A DNA stretch of 64,000 bases from Pseudomonas sp. FP2335 (GTDB taxonomy: Bacteria > Pseudomonadota > Gammaproteobacteria > Pseudomonadales > Pseudomonadaceae): positions 4,485,501 through 4,549,500 of the forward strand of contig NZ_CP117437.1 of NCBI RefSeq assembly GCF_030687535.1, given 5' to 3'. The translations under genes and the position numbers were made by a program. Each line of letters starts with the position of its first letter. Position 1 is the first letter of the stretch. The notes under the pieces are model-generated. The model was not told the origin of the DNA and did no database searches. It saw nothing but the letters and a program-made list of their open reading frames with translations. Below, in pieces: positions 26,611 to 35,385 of the stretch.

Positions 26611-28137
26611 ATGCGTACAAGTCTCTCGAATAACATCGCACTGGATCTGCCCTCCGCCCTCCACTCCGCGGCCGTCGACCCTGGCCCGCTGGTGCTGAGC
26701 CCGCGCCTGCACAACAAGGACCTGGCGCCCACCAAAGTCGAAGGGCGACGCTGGGGGCGCTATAGCATCTTTGCGCTATGGACCAACGACGTGCACAACA
26801 TCGCCAACTATTCGTTCGCCATTGGCTTATATGCACTGGGCCTGGGCGGCTGGCAGATATTGCTGTCCCTCGGCATTGGCGCTGCGCTGGTGTACTTCTT
26901 CATGAACTTGTCGGGTTACATGGGGCAGAAGACCGGCGTGCCGTTCCCGGTGATCAGCCGCATCAGTTTCGGTATTCATGGCGCACAGATTCCGGCGTTG
27001 ATCCGCGCCGTCATCGCGATTGCCTGGTTTGGTATCCAGACCTACCTGGCCTCGGTGGTTTTCCGCGTGCTGCTGACCGCCATTCATCCAGGCTTTGCCG
27101 ACTATGACCACGACTCGATCCTCGGTCTGTCCTCCCTCGGCTGGGCGTGTTTTGTGGCGATCTGGCTGGTGCAACTGGTGATCCTGGCCTACGGCATGGA
27201 AATGGTGCGCCGCTACGAAGGCTTCGCCGGGCCGGTGATTTTGCTGACCGTGGCCGCGCTGGCCGGTTGGATGTATTTCCAGACCGGCGGCAGCATTGCC
27301 TGGTCGATCCGCGATCCGCTCAGCGGTGGTGAGATGTGGCGCAATATCTTCGCGGGCGGCGCGCTGTGGCTGTCGATCTACGGCACGCTGATCCTCAACT
27401 TCTGCGACTTCGCCCGCTCCTCACCCTGCCGCAAGACCATCCAGGTCGGCAACTTCTGGGGCCTGCCGGTGAACATCCTGGTGTTTGCCGCGATCACCGT
27501 GCTGCTGTGCGGTGGGCAATTCCAACTCAACGGCCGGGTAATCGAAAGCCCGACCGAAATCATCGCCGCCATCCCGAACACCTTCTTCCTGGTCCTGGGT
27601 TGCCTGGCGTTCCTGATCGTCACCGTGGCGGTGAATATTATGGCCAACTTTGTCGCGCCGGCCTTTGTATTGAGCAACCTGGCGCCCAAATACCTGAACT
27701 TCCGTCGTGCCGGGTTGATCAGCGCCACCGTGGCCGTACTGATCCTGCCGTGGAACCTCTACAACAGCCCGCTGGTGATCGTGTACTTCCTGTCGGGCCT
27801 GGGCGCGCTGCTGGGGCCGTTGTACGGGGTGATCATGGTCGATTACTGGCTGATCCGTAAAAGCCGGGTAGATGTGCTGCAACTGTATAGCGAAGACCCG
27901 AATGGCGCTTATTACTACAGCCGCGGGGTCAATCTGCGTGCCGTAGCGGCATTTGTTCCTGCGGCAGTGATCGCCATTCTCCTGGCCCTGCTGCCCGGTT
28001 TCGCCAGCGTGTCACCGTTCTCCTGGATGTTTGGTGCCGGTATTGCAGGGTTGCTGTACCTGCTGATCGCCAAGCGCCAGCCGTTCTACGCCGATGTCAG
28101 TGGCGAAAGCATTGCCGTCGATAACGTCAGCCATTAA
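26611..28137 (+). CDS. NCS1-family nucleobase/hydantoin/allantoin:cation symporter
   Basis: The 508-residue membrane protein has the opening signature WGRYSIFALWTNDVHNIANYSFAIG at about residues 50-74, and about twelve hydrophobic segments. The signature is typical of NCS1 transporters for cytosine, uracil, allantoin or hydantoins. It includes NFVAPAFVLSNLAPKYLNFR in the later half and the GPLYGVIMVDYWLIRK motif near residue 405. The start at 26611 (MRTSLSNNIALD) is preferred to an ATG-like codon 18 bases upstream. It is followed 13 bases later by a hydantoin-racemase homologue, which suggests 5-substituted hydantoins or allantoin as substrate. No hydantoinase or carbamoylase gene is adjacent. 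Confidence 0.88.
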   Translation: MRTSLSNNIALDLPSALHSAAVDPGPLVLSPRLHNKDLAPTKVEGRRWGRYSIFALWTNDVHNIANYSFAIGLYALGLGGWQILLSLGIGAALVYFFMNLSGYMGQKTGVPFPVISRISFGIHGAQIPALIRAVIAIAWFGIQTYLASVVFRVLLTAIHPGFADYDHDSILGLSSLGWACFVAIWLVQLVILAYGMEMVRRYEGFAGPVILLTVAALAGWMYFQTGGSIAWSIRDPLSGGEMWRNIFAGGALWLSIYGTLILNFCDFARSSPCRKTIQVGNFWGLPVNILVFAAITVLLCGGQFQLNGRVIESPTEIIAAIPNTFFLVLGCLAFLIVTVAVNIMANFVAPAFVLSNLAPKYLNFRRAGLISATVAVLILPWNLYNSPLVIVYFLSGLGALLGPLYGVIMVDYWLIRKSRVDVLQLYSEDPNGAYYYSRGVNLRAVAAFVPAAVIAILLALLPGFASVSPFSWMFGAGIAGLLYLLIAKRQPFYADVSGESIAVDNVSH

Positions 28138-28150
28138 TCAAGGACATTCC

Positions 28151-28879
28151 ATGCGCATCCTCGTGGTCAACGTCAACACCACCGAATCCATCACCGAAAC
28201 CATCGCCCAGCAGGCACGCGCCGTGGCCGCGCCGGGCACCGAGATTGTCGGGCTCACGCCTTACTTCGGCGCGGAATCGGTGGAGGGCAACTTTGAAAGC
28301 TACCTGGCGGCCATCGCGGTGATGGACCGGGTGATGGCCTACGACCAACCGTTCGATGCGGTGATTCAGGCCGGCTATGGCGAACACGGCCGCGAAGGCT
28401 TGCAGGAATTGTTGAACGTGCCGGTGGTGGACATCACCGAAGCCGCCGCCAGTACCGCGATGTTCCTCGGCCATGCCTACTCGGTGGTGACCACTCTCGA
28501 CCGCACTGTGCCGCTGATCGAAGACCGCCTGAAACTCGCAGGGCTCTACCAGCGTTGCGCCTCGGTACGCGCCAGCGGCATGGCGGTGCTGGAGCTGGAA
28601 GAAGACCCGTTGGCCGCGATGGAAGCCATCGTGCGCCAGGCGGAACTGGCCATTCGCGAGGACAAGGCCGAGGTGATCTGCCTGGGTTGCGGCGGCATGG
28701 CCGGGCTGGATGAGCAGATCCGCCAGCGCACCGGCGTGCCGGTGGTGGATGGGGTAACAGCAGCGGTGACCATTGCCGAGTCGCTGGTACGACTGGGGTT
28801 GTCGACGTCGAAGATCAGGACCTATTCGCCCCCCAGGCCAAAGAAGGTCATCGGTTGGCCGGGCCAGTTCGGCCGGTAG
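28151..28879 (+). CDS. Hydantoin/allantoin racemase family protein
   Basis: The 242-residue Asp/Glu-racemase-superfamily protein starts MRILVVNVNTTESITETI and has the N-terminal VNVNTT motif and a C-terminal CLGCGGMAG near residue 180. The usual pair of catalytic cysteines appears only partly: one cysteine is clear in CLGCGGMAG, but the N-terminal partner position reads QAGYGEHGREGLQEL, lacking a cysteine. Activity may differ from hydantoin racemase. It forms a two-gene operon with the NCS1 transporter. An in-frame upstream start at 28094 overlaps the transporter and is unlikely. Confidence 0.82.
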   Translation: MRILVVNVNTTESITETIAQQARAVAAPGTEIVGLTPYFGAESVEGNFESYLAAIAVMDRVMAYDQPFDAVIQAGYGEHGREGLQELLNVPVVDITEAAASTAMFLGHAYSVVTTLDRTVPLIEDRLKLAGLYQRCASVRASGMAVLELEEDPLAAMEAIVRQAELAIREDKAEVICLGCGGMAGLDEQIRQRTGVPVVDGVTAAVTIAESLVRLGLSTSKIRTYSPPRPKKVIGWPGQFGR

Positions 28880-28887
28880 ACCGAGCT

Positions 28888-28982
28888 GCCTGCATCGCGG
28901 GCAAGCCCGGCTCCCACAGTTGATCGCAGTGCAACGGTGAAATGCATTCTCCTGTGGGAGCTGGCTTGCCTGCGATGCAGGC
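28888..28982. repeat. REPIN element (variant stems)
   Basis: GCCTGCATCGCGGGCAAGCC...CTCCCACAG and CTGTGGGAGCTGGCTTGCCT...GCAGGC are mirrored, with the stems pointing outward as in the copy at 24508-24602. Confidence 0.85.
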
Positions 28983-29002
28983 GACTCGGTCCACCAGGAG
29001 GA

Positions 29003-29926
29003 TCAAACCGCACTGAAGCGCTGCCCCAACTGCTGCTCGGCAAACTGCTCGATAATGAAATCTACAAATGCGCGAGTCTTGCCAGGCAGCAGTTTATGTT
29101 CGGCGTAGTAGATGGAGATGTTGCCGTCGTCGACGTACCAGTCAGGCAGCACCCGCACCACCGCGCCGCTGTCCAGAAACGGCACAGCCATGGGCATACT
29201 CACCAGGGCAATGCCCAGGCCCTGGGCGCTGGCGCAACAGGCGGCCTCGGAGTCGCTCATGGTCATGCTCGGCTTGAGCACCAACGGCCGGTGCTCACGC
29301 TCGATACTGGTCAATTGCCAGGAACGTATGCGCCCGGTCTGCGGTGAGCGGATCAGGATGCCGAGGCAGCGCGACAAATCCTCGGGCGCCCGCACCGGCG
29401 GGCGTTGTGCCAAGTAATCCGGCGCGGCCACCAGCACCCGATGCGCGGGCGTGAGTTTGCGTGCCACCACGCCTTGGGGCAGTTCAAAACCGCCGCCGAT
29501 GGCCGCATCGAAGCCTTGGCCGATCAGGTCGACCTGGCGGTTATCGAAATGCCAGTCCGGGCTTATGTCCGGGAAGCGCGCCATGAACGCGCCCAACAGC
29601 GGCACCACGTAGCGGTTGCCAAACACCGTGCCCATACTGACCTTGAGCGTGCCCACCGGCCGCCCTTCGGCACTGGCCAGGTTGGCCACGGCGTTCTGGA
29701 TGGTGGTGAGGCTGCCGCTGACTTCTTCAAGGAACAGCTTGCCGGCTTCGGTCAGGGTCAGGCGGCGGGTGCTGCGCTGGAACAGGCGCACACCAAGGCG
29801 CGCTTCCAGCTTGGCGACGCTTTTGCCCACCGCTGCCGGTGTCAGGCTCAGGTGCCGCGCCGCCTCGGCAAAACTGCCACCTTCTGCACTGCGCACAAAG
29901 CATTCGATACTGCCAAAGCTTTCCAT
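29003..29926 (-). CDS. LysR-family transcriptional regulator
   Basis: The 307-residue product has an N-terminal LysR helix-turn-helix (GSFAEAARHLSLTPAAVGKSVAKLEARLG, about residues 16-44, quoted here only for position) and a periplasmic-binding-like effector domain. It is divergent from the SDR oxidoreductase at 30053, with a 126-bp shared region, the typical arrangement for a LysR protein and its target. The region holds a dyad of the TxTAG-like form around 29959-29986 (CTAT...ATAG). No more can be said about the effector. Confidence 0.88.
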   Translation of the reverse strand: MESFGSIECFVRSAEGGSFAEAARHLSLTPAAVGKSVAKLEARLGVRLFQRSTRRLTLTEAGKLFLEEVSGSLTTIQNAVANLASAEGRPVGTLKVSMGTVFGNRYVVPLLGAFMARFPDISPDWHFDNRQVDLIGQGFDAAIGGGFELPQGVVARKLTPAHRVLVAAPDYLAQRPPVRAPEDLSRCLGILIRSPQTGRIRSWQLTSIEREHRPLVLKPSMTMSDSEAACCASAQGLGIALVSMPMAVPFLDSGAVVRVLPDWYVDDGNISIYYAEHKLLPGKTRAFVDFIIEQFAEQQLGQRFSAV

Positions 29927-30052
29927 ATCGCCACACTCTAAACTTTTGGTTTACACAGACTATAGCAATCACGGTCTACCGATAGGGGTGGGTGAGGTCG
30001 ATACTCGGCTCCAACAACAAGGCATCCCGCCTTGAACAACTAGGAGATCGAC

Positions 30053-30799
30053 ATGACCACACACAACCTCAGCGGCAAAGTCGCCTTGATTCAAGGCGGT
30101 TCCCGCGGCATCGGCGCCGCCATCGTCAAGCGCCTGGCGGCGCAAGGTGCAGCGGTTGCCTTTACTTACGTGAGCTCGGCCGCCAAGGCTGAAGAATTAC
30201 AAAACAGCGTGATCAGCGAAGGTGGCAAAGCCTTGGCGATCCACGCCGACAGCGCCGATGCCGCAGCGATCCGCAACGCGGTCAACGCCACCGTCGAAGC
30301 CTTTGGCCGCCTGGACATCCTGGTGAACAACGCCGGCGTCCTGGCCATCGCGCCGCTGGAAGCGTTCAAGCTGGAAGACTTCGACCAGACCCTGGCGATC
30401 AACGTGCGCAGCGTGTTTATTGCGACCCAGGAAGCGGCCAAGCATATGGGAGACGGCGGCCGGGTGATCAATATCGGCAGTACCAACGCCGAGCGCATGC
30501 CCTTTGGCGGCGGTGGCCCGTATGCGATGAGCAAGGCGGCGCTGGTGGGCTTGACCAAAGGCTTGGCACGGGATCTGGGGCCACGCGGGATTACCATCAA
30601 CAACGTGCAGCCTGGGCCGGTGGATACCGACATGAACCCGGCGAACAGTGATTTTGCCGAGAGCTTGATCGGGCTGATGGCGGTGGGGCGGTATGGGCAT
30701 GTGGAGGAGATTGCCAGTTTTGTGGCGTACCTCGCCGGCCCGGAAGCCGGTTATATCACTGGGGCGAGCCTGACCATCGATGGTGGTTTCAGCGCCTAG
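30053..30799 (+). CDS. SDR-family NAD(P)-dependent oxidoreductase
   Basis: The 248-residue product is a classical short-chain dehydrogenase. It has the dinucleotide motif GGSRGIGAAI (about residues 16-25, replacing the common TGxxxGIG opening), NNAG near residue 91, a serine in INIGSTN, and the catalytic YAMSK near 156-160. The Rossmann acidic or basic discriminator region reads TYVSSAAKAEEL, which does not clearly choose NADH or NADPH. It is preceded by a good ribosome site (TAGGAG) and divergent from a LysR gene that probably controls it. Substrate cannot be read from sequence. Confidence 0.88.
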   Translation: MTTHNLSGKVALIQGGSRGIGAAIVKRLAAQGAAVAFTYVSSAAKAEELQNSVISEGGKALAIHADSADAAAIRNAVNATVEAFGRLDILVNNAGVLAIAPLEAFKLEDFDQTLAINVRSVFIATQEAAKHMGDGGRVINIGSTNAERMPFGGGGPYAMSKAALVGLTKGLARDLGPRGITINNVQPGPVDTDMNPANSDFAESLIGLMAVGRYGHVEEIASFVAYLAGPEAGYITGASLTIDGGFSA

Positions 30800-30824
30800 T
30801 TTGCTGGAACACTGCAAAACCCAA

Positions 30825-30914
30825 TGTGGGAGCGGACTTGCTCGCGAAAGCAGTGGATCAGTCGATCAATCTGTTGACTGACGCTCCGCTTTCGCGAGCA
30901 AGCCCGCTCCCACA
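30825..30914. repeat. REPIN element
   Basis: TGTGGGAGCGGACTTGCTCG with inner GAAAGCAG, mirrored by CTTTCGCGAGCAAGCCCGCT. It lies between the convergent SDR and HAD genes. Confidence 0.92.
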
Positions 30915-30931
30915 TTTTTTACCGCGTTTAT

Positions 30932-31621
30932 TCAGCGGATGGGCGGCAAGCCGTAAGCCGCCAGGTCAAAGTCCGCAAGTCTGCGGATGATCTGGTCGGC
31001 ATGCTGGTACTTGCTGTCGGCCATGGCCTCATCCGGCACGGCGATGGCGGTCATGTTCGCAGCCTTGGCGGCGGTCACGCCGAACGGCGAATCTTCGAAC
31101 ACCAGGCAGTCCTCGGGTGCAATGCCCAGGCGGCGGGCGGCAGTGAGGAAGATGTCGGGCGCAGGTTTGGCGGCGCCGACTTCCGGGTCGTCAGCGGTGA
31201 CGATGGTGTCGAACAGGCCAAACCACTCGCGGTGCAACGTCGTCTTGTGGCCAAACGAATTGCGCGACGAGCTGGTGCCCACGGCAATCGGAATGTCATG
31301 CGCCTTCAAGTGGCGCACCAGCGCTTCGGCACCGGGCATGCCCAGGGCGGTGGGGAAACGCTCGCTCATCAAGGGCTCGCGGACCCGCAAAAACTCCGCC
31401 GGGGTAATCGGCAGGTCCAGCGCCTTGACCACGTAGTCGGCCAGGTCCTGGGCACCACGCCCGATGATGTGCTGCTTGATCCCCCAGTCATAGGTGCGGC
31501 CGTAGCGTTCAGCGATGATCTGCGTGACTTCGGTGTAGATGCCTTCTGTATCCAGCAACAACCCGTCCATATCGAAAATCACGGCCTTGATCGGGACAGC
31601 GGTACGCGGTGCATTCATCAC
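30932..31621 (-). CDS. HAD-family phosphatase, sugar-phosphate type
   Basis: The 229-residue product has HAD motif I in VIFDMDGLLLDTE (residues about 14-26), motif II near GTSSSRNSF, and the late motifs LVFEDSPFGVTAAKAA. The small helical cap (ITEVTQIIAERYG region) places it with beta-phosphoglucomutase- and phosphoglycolate-phosphatase-like enzymes; the exact substrate is unknown. Two adjacent ATG codons (31621 and 31618) give alternative starts. It is convergent with the SDR gene and divergent from the DUF2784 gene. Confidence 0.85.
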   Translation of the reverse strand: MMNAPRTAVPIKAVIFDMDGLLLDTEGIYTEVTQIIAERYGRTYDWGIKQHIIGRGAQDLADYVVKALDLPITPAEFLRVREPLMSERFPTALGMPGAEALVRHLKAHDIPIAVGTSSSRNSFGHKTTLHREWFGLFDTIVTADDPEVGAAKPAPDIFLTAARRLGIAPEDCLVFEDSPFGVTAAKAANMTAIAVPDEAMADSKYQHADQIIRRLADFDLAAYGLPPIR

Positions 31622-31728
31622 TACAGAACCTTGGGGGCGGAGGACTAAAAGGATTCAGCACAATAACGGCCACCCTTGCCGCCAGGCAACCCTTTAGACT
31701 GTGCGCCCTTTCTTTTGAAGTGCCCGCG

Positions 31729-32094
31729 ATGTTCTACCGTCTCGCCGCCGACAGCCTGGTGCTGTTTCACCTCAGCTTTATCCTGTTCGTGCTGTTCGGT
31801 GGGTTGCTCGCCCTCAAGTGGCGCCGCGTGATCTGGCTGCACTTGCCTGCCGTGGCCTGGGGCATCGCGGTTGAGCTGCTGCACCTGCCCTGCCCGCTGA
31901 CCCGCTGGGAAAACCTGTTTCGCCACCTCGCCGGGCAGGATGGTTATGGCGGCGGGTTTATCGAGCATTACATCCTCACGCTGATCTACCCCGCCGGGCT
32001 GACGCCGGATATTCAACTGGCGCTCGGCGCGGTGGTGGTCGCGGTCAACGTCGCGGTGTACGGCTGGCTGATCCGACGTTACGTACAGGCTTGA
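31729..32094 (+). CDS. DUF2784 membrane protein
   Basis: The 121-residue product has three or four hydrophobic segments: LVLFHLSFILFVLFGGLLAL, a middle segment beginning VIWLHLPAVAWGIAVELL, and a C-terminal ALGAVVVAVNVAVYGWLI. The PCPLTRWENLFR stretch between them is characteristic of DUF2784. Function is unknown. The start at 31729 gives the family length; the open frame upstream to 31609 has no support. The next gene follows after 54 bases on the same strand. Confidence 0.82.
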   Translation: MFYRLAADSLVLFHLSFILFVLFGGLLALKWRRVIWLHLPAVAWGIAVELLHLPCPLTRWENLFRHLAGQDGYGGGFIEHYILTLIYPAGLTPDIQLALGAVVVAVNVAVYGWLIRRYVQA

Positions 32095-32148
32095 GACAGC
32101 TTCGCTGGTGAAGAATCAGACTCCCTTAGTCCCTTCATAGACGCTCCC

Positions 32149-32727
32149 ATGTCCGAAGCCTTCGAAGTCCCCAGCCCCCACGAAAAACACATCGAACACA
32201 CCACCGAACATGCCCACGCCCGCGGGGACAATTTCGCCAGCCGCATCGCCGTGATGACGGCCCTCATGGCCACCCTCGGCGCCATGCTCAGTTACCAGGC
32301 CGGCTCCACCGAAAGCGAAGCGGCGATGGACAAAAACAACGCCGCCATCATCAAGACCGAAGCCGCCAACCAATGGAACTACTACCAGGCCAAATCCAGC
32401 CGACAGAACCTGGCGGAACTGGCCACCCACATTCCCGGCGTGGACGCGGCGCATTACAAGGACGAGATCGAGCGCTACAAAAGCCAGAAGGAAGACGTGC
32501 GCAAGCAAGCCGAGAAGCTTGAGGCCACCTCGAAGGAATGGGATGAAAAGTCGGAACAGGCGCTGCACCAGCACCACCGCTGGGCCCAGGCGATGACCGC
32601 GATTCAGATCGCGATTTCGCTGGCGGCGATTACGTTATTGACGAGGAAGGAGTGGTTGAAGCGCATGTCGTATGCGGCGGCGGGCGTGGCGGTGGTGCTG
32701 GGCAGCCTGGCATGGCTGCATATCTGA
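32149..32727 (+). CDS. DUF4337-family protein
   Basis: The 192-residue product has a single hydrophobic segment near residues 35-55 (AVMTALMATLGAMLSYQ) and a long charged, probably coiled-coil region (about 75-145). Two closely spaced C-terminal hydrophobic segments follow (AMTAIQIAISLAAITLL and AAAGVAVVLGSLAWL). It matches the DUF4337 family, of unknown function, in length and layout. No enzymatic motif is visible. It lies just after the DUF2784 gene. Confidence 0.78.
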   Translation: MSEAFEVPSPHEKHIEHTTEHAHARGDNFASRIAVMTALMATLGAMLSYQAGSTESEAAMDKNNAAIIKTEAANQWNYYQAKSSRQNLAELATHIPGVDAAHYKDEIERYKSQKEDVRKQAEKLEATSKEWDEKSEQALHQHHRWAQAMTAIQIAISLAAITLLTRKEWLKRMSYAAAGVAVVLGSLAWLHI

Positions 32728-32743
32728 CACCCTGCCTACCCCA

Positions 32744-32790
32744 TGTGGGAGCTGGCTTGTGTGGGAGCCGGCTTGCCTGCGATGACGGTG
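32744..32790. repeat. Degenerate, unpaired REP copies
   Basis: TGTGGGAGCTGGCTTGTGTG followed by TGTGGGAGCCGGCTTGCCTG lie head to tail with no mirrored partner, so this is a decayed or partly duplicated REPIN end. Confidence 0.65.
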
Positions 32791-32884
32791 GGTCAGCCCC
32801 CATAATTTGCGCTGTCACTACACCATTCCCGCGCTATATAGTAAAAAGCATAACGACAAACCAACACAAGCCGAGGGACCGCTG

Positions 32885-33544
32885 GTGACCGTACAAACCA
32901 AGGAAGCCGTGGGCGCCGCCTACAGCCTCGAATCCATGCGCTACGCCCAGGCCATGACCTGGCAAGCCATCGAACAACTCGCCCAACGCATCCGCCCCGG
33001 CATGCTTGAATCCCAAGCCCGCGAACTGGGCAAGCACGTCCTCGCCGACCTCGACATGCAACGCATCTGGCACCCGCTGCTGGTGCGCTTTGGCGCCAAT
33101 ACCCTCAAGGCGTTCAACCAGCGCTCCGAAGGTGACCCGGTGCTGGGCGAAGACGACATCTTCTTCATCGACATGGGCGCCGTGTGGCAAGGCCACGAAG
33201 GTGATGCCGGTGCCACGTTCGCCACCGGCAACGACCCGGAAATGATCGCCTGCGCCAGCGCGGCCAAGGAACTCTTCGACCGCGTGCAGGCACGCTGGAA
33301 AAACGAGCAGGTCGTCGGCCTCGAGCTGTACCGCTACGCCGAAGCACAAGCCCAGGCCATGGGCTGGCAATTGAACCTCGACATCAAGGGCCACCGCGTC
33401 AGCGACTTCCCCCACGCCATCCACCGTGGCGGCGACCTTGGCGACTTCGAGCACTACCCGAATGCGGGACTGTGGATCCTCGAAATCCAGATCGCCCACC
33501 CGAGCAAACCCTACGGCGCCTTTTACGAAGACCTGCTTGCCTGA
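32885..33544 (+). CDS. M24-family metallopeptidase (aminopeptidase P / methionine aminopeptidase fold)
   Basis: The 219-residue product has metal-binding acids in FFIDMGAVWQGHEGDAGATF (about residues 94-113), a histidine in GHRVSDFPHAIHRGG and a final glutamate in WILEIQIAHPS. It is the pita-bread fold without the N-terminal domain of aminopeptidase P. The family's usual GHGxG histidine motif is replaced by the shorter GHRVSDFPH, so peptidase activity is probable but not certain. The start is GTG at 32885, with GAGGGA eight bases upstream; the longer frame to 32807 lacks a ribosome site. Confidence 0.8.
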   Translation: MTVQTKEAVGAAYSLESMRYAQAMTWQAIEQLAQRIRPGMLESQARELGKHVLADLDMQRIWHPLLVRFGANTLKAFNQRSEGDPVLGEDDIFFIDMGAVWQGHEGDAGATFATGNDPEMIACASAAKELFDRVQARWKNEQVVGLELYRYAEAQAQAMGWQLNLDIKGHRVSDFPHAIHRGGDLGDFEHYPNAGLWILEIQIAHPSKPYGAFYEDLLA

Positions 33545-33631
33545 CGCATTAAACAGGCAGCCTGGCTTTACGTGCAGGCATGAACAAAGCCACATAAGTC
33601 GTATCATGGGGCCTACCTTCGAGGACGCCCC

Positions 33632-34672
33632 ATGAACCTCAGCATCGTTTACGCCCTGGCCGCCGCCGCCCTCTTCGGCGCCAGCACCCCACTCGCCAAA
33701 AGCCTCGGCCTGGGCCTCTCGCCCATACTGCTCGCCGGCCTGCTCTACCTCGGCAGCGGCGTGGGACTCGCCGGCGTGCGGCTGATCCGTGATCGCGGCT
33801 GGAAACCCAGCGGACTGACCCCATCGGAATGGCCCTGGCTACTCGGCGCCATTGCATTCGGCGGCATCCTCGGCCCGGTTGCGCTGATGTTCGGCCTCAC
33901 CCACACCTCCGGCGCGACGGCCTCCCTGATGCTCAACCTGGAGTCGGTCCTGACCGCGCTGATCGCGTGGCTGGTGTTCAGGGAAAACGCCGATCGGCGC
34001 ATCGTCCTCGGCATGTTTGCCATCGTACTGGGTGGCCTGGCGCTATCCGGCGCAGGCGGTGGCGGCGGCCAGCAGGATTGGACCGGGCCGTTCGCGGTGG
34101 CACTGGCGTGTTTGTGCTGGGGGATTGATAACAATCTGACACGCAAGGTCTCCGCGTCTGACGCCGTGTTCATCGCTGGCACCAAAGGGCTGATGGCCGG
34201 GCTGGTCAATTGCAGCCTGGCGGTTTATCTCGGCGCACAGATTCCAGGCTTGGCGCAGTTGGCGCCGATCCTGTTGGTGGGGTTCCTGGGCTACGGCATC
34301 AGCCTGGTCCTGTTTGTCCTGGCCCTGCGCGGGCTCGGCAGTGCGCGGACCGGCGCTTACTTTTCCACGGCACCGTTCCTCGGCGCGGCGACAGCGCTGC
34401 TGGTGCTGGGGGAATCGGTGACACTGGCGTTCTGGGCAGCATCGGCACTGATGGCCATCGGCGTGTGGCTACACCTGACGGAGCGGCACGCCCATGACCA
34501 TCAACATGAGGCAATGGAACACGGGCACCGCCACGTGCATGACGATCATCACCAGCACGAACACGACTTTGAATGGGACCCGGCAGTGCCGCATAACCAT
34601 GTGCATGTCCACAGCCCGGTGCGGCATAGTCACGCGCATTTTCCGGATGTGCATCATCGACATAGGCATTGA
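33632..34672 (+). CDS. EamA/DMT-family transporter with a histidine-rich C-terminal tail
   Basis: The 346-residue product has two EamA repeats of about five helices each: ALFGASTPLAKSLGLGLSPI at residues 11-30, and a second repeat starting around residue 150. A hydrophilic tail from residue about 280 to the end follows. This 66-residue tail contains about 24 histidines in HxH patterns with several acidic residues, which is typical of metal-binding extensions in metal exporters. EamA proteins are otherwise known for amino-acid and metabolite export. A metal-linked role (nickel, cobalt or zinc) for this protein is inferred from the tail only. A small cytochrome c gene follows. Confidence 0.85.
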   Translation: MNLSIVYALAAAALFGASTPLAKSLGLGLSPILLAGLLYLGSGVGLAGVRLIRDRGWKPSGLTPSEWPWLLGAIAFGGILGPVALMFGLTHTSGATASLMLNLESVLTALIAWLVFRENADRRIVLGMFAIVLGGLALSGAGGGGGQQDWTGPFAVALACLCWGIDNNLTRKVSASDAVFIAGTKGLMAGLVNCSLAVYLGAQIPGLAQLAPILLVGFLGYGISLVLFVLALRGLGSARTGAYFSTAPFLGAATALLVLGESVTLAFWAASALMAIGVWLHLTERHAHDHQHEAMEHGHRHVHDDHHQHEHDFEWDPAVPHNHVHVHSPVRHSHAHFPDVHHRHRH

Positions 34673-34726
34673 GGCGCCTTGGCCCCTGCAAAGCCCGCCC
34701 CAATGACAAAACAAGGACGTATACCC

Positions 34727-35101
34727 GTGAGAGCTTCACTCATTGCTTCATTTGGATTGGCCTGGCTGATTCACACACCACTGTCCTTCGCGGATAACAT
34801 CAATGGCAAGAACCTCTATTCACAACGCTGCGCCATGTGTCACGGAGCAGATCTCAAGGCCACGGGGCCCCTGGCCAATAAGAGCAATCCTCCTACCCCG
34901 GACCTGACAACACGCGCATTCAAGAAACGCATGAGCGACTACCCGGGCGTCATTGTGTCTTCGGTCATACTTCGGCCCAATGGAGACCTGATTCCAAGGA
35001 CGCTACGGGAGAATGGCGTGAAGGTGCCGCCGCACGCTTGGAGTGTTAAGGATTTTCGCGATTTGAATGAGTATATGAGTGGTGTGATTGCGAAGGGGTG
35101 A
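34727..35101 (+). CDS. Small periplasmic cytochrome c
   Basis: The 124-residue product has a signal peptide (VRASLIASFGLAWLIHTPLSFA) and one haem-binding CAMCH motif (about residues 37-41). A methionine-containing stretch near the C-terminus (NEYMSGVIA) may supply the sixth ligand. The GTG start at 34727 has AAGGA nine bases upstream and puts the signal peptide at the very N-terminus; an ATG at 34703 is an alternative. Role unknown; probably an electron shuttle. The left att copy of the island lies 22 bases past its stop. Confidence 0.75.
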   Translation: MRASLIASFGLAWLIHTPLSFADNINGKNLYSQRCAMCHGADLKATGPLANKSNPPTPDLTTRAFKKRMSDYPGVIVSSVILRPNGDLIPRTLRENGVKVPPHAWSVKDFRDLNEYMSGVIAKG

Positions 35102-35122
35102 TGACTTTTGGAGCAAGAGGTG

Positions 35123-35217
35123 ATTTTTTAGACGCCAGAAACCACAAACCCCCGGTTTCCTCTAGGAAAACCGGGGGTTTGTGTTTACTTAATGTGGCGG
35201 TGAAGGAGAGATTCGAA
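35123..35217. repeat. Left copy of island attachment-type direct repeat
   Basis: This 95-bp stretch matches 41452-41546 with two differences (35129 and 35138). It holds the last 23 bases of a tRNA-Ser gene on the minus strand (ending GGCGGTGAAGGAGAGATTCGAA), the CCA and the tRNA's terminator hairpin. The identity stops inside the T arm. It is the displaced 3' end of the tRNA left at the far side of the island. Confidence 0.92.
35145..35181. terminator. Terminator hairpin within the left att copy
   Basis: AAACCCCCGGTTT pairs with AAACCGGGGGTTT across a short CCTCTAGGA loop. It is the displaced copy of the tRNA-Ser terminator (second copy near 41475-41510). It probably also ends transcription of the cytochrome gene. 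Confidence 0.75.
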
Positions 35218-35385
35218 ACTACCCGTTCGCGGTTTTCGAAACCAAGGCCCCCGGTTTATAAGGGCTGCAGCCCGGTCGCGTGCGTAGGATCTGTCCCACG
35301 TCAGTCCCATGGCTTAAATGCACCAGGTTGCAGAAAACGGTCAGAACAGGCGTTTTGAACGATTTATGTTGAGGCGTGGGAAAAA

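Noticed and set aside
29959..29986. LysR-type box between the LysR and SDR genes
   Set aside because: Only a loose CTAT/ATAG dyad is visible, without the T-N11-A core in a convincing context; mentioned in the regulator entry but not claimed.
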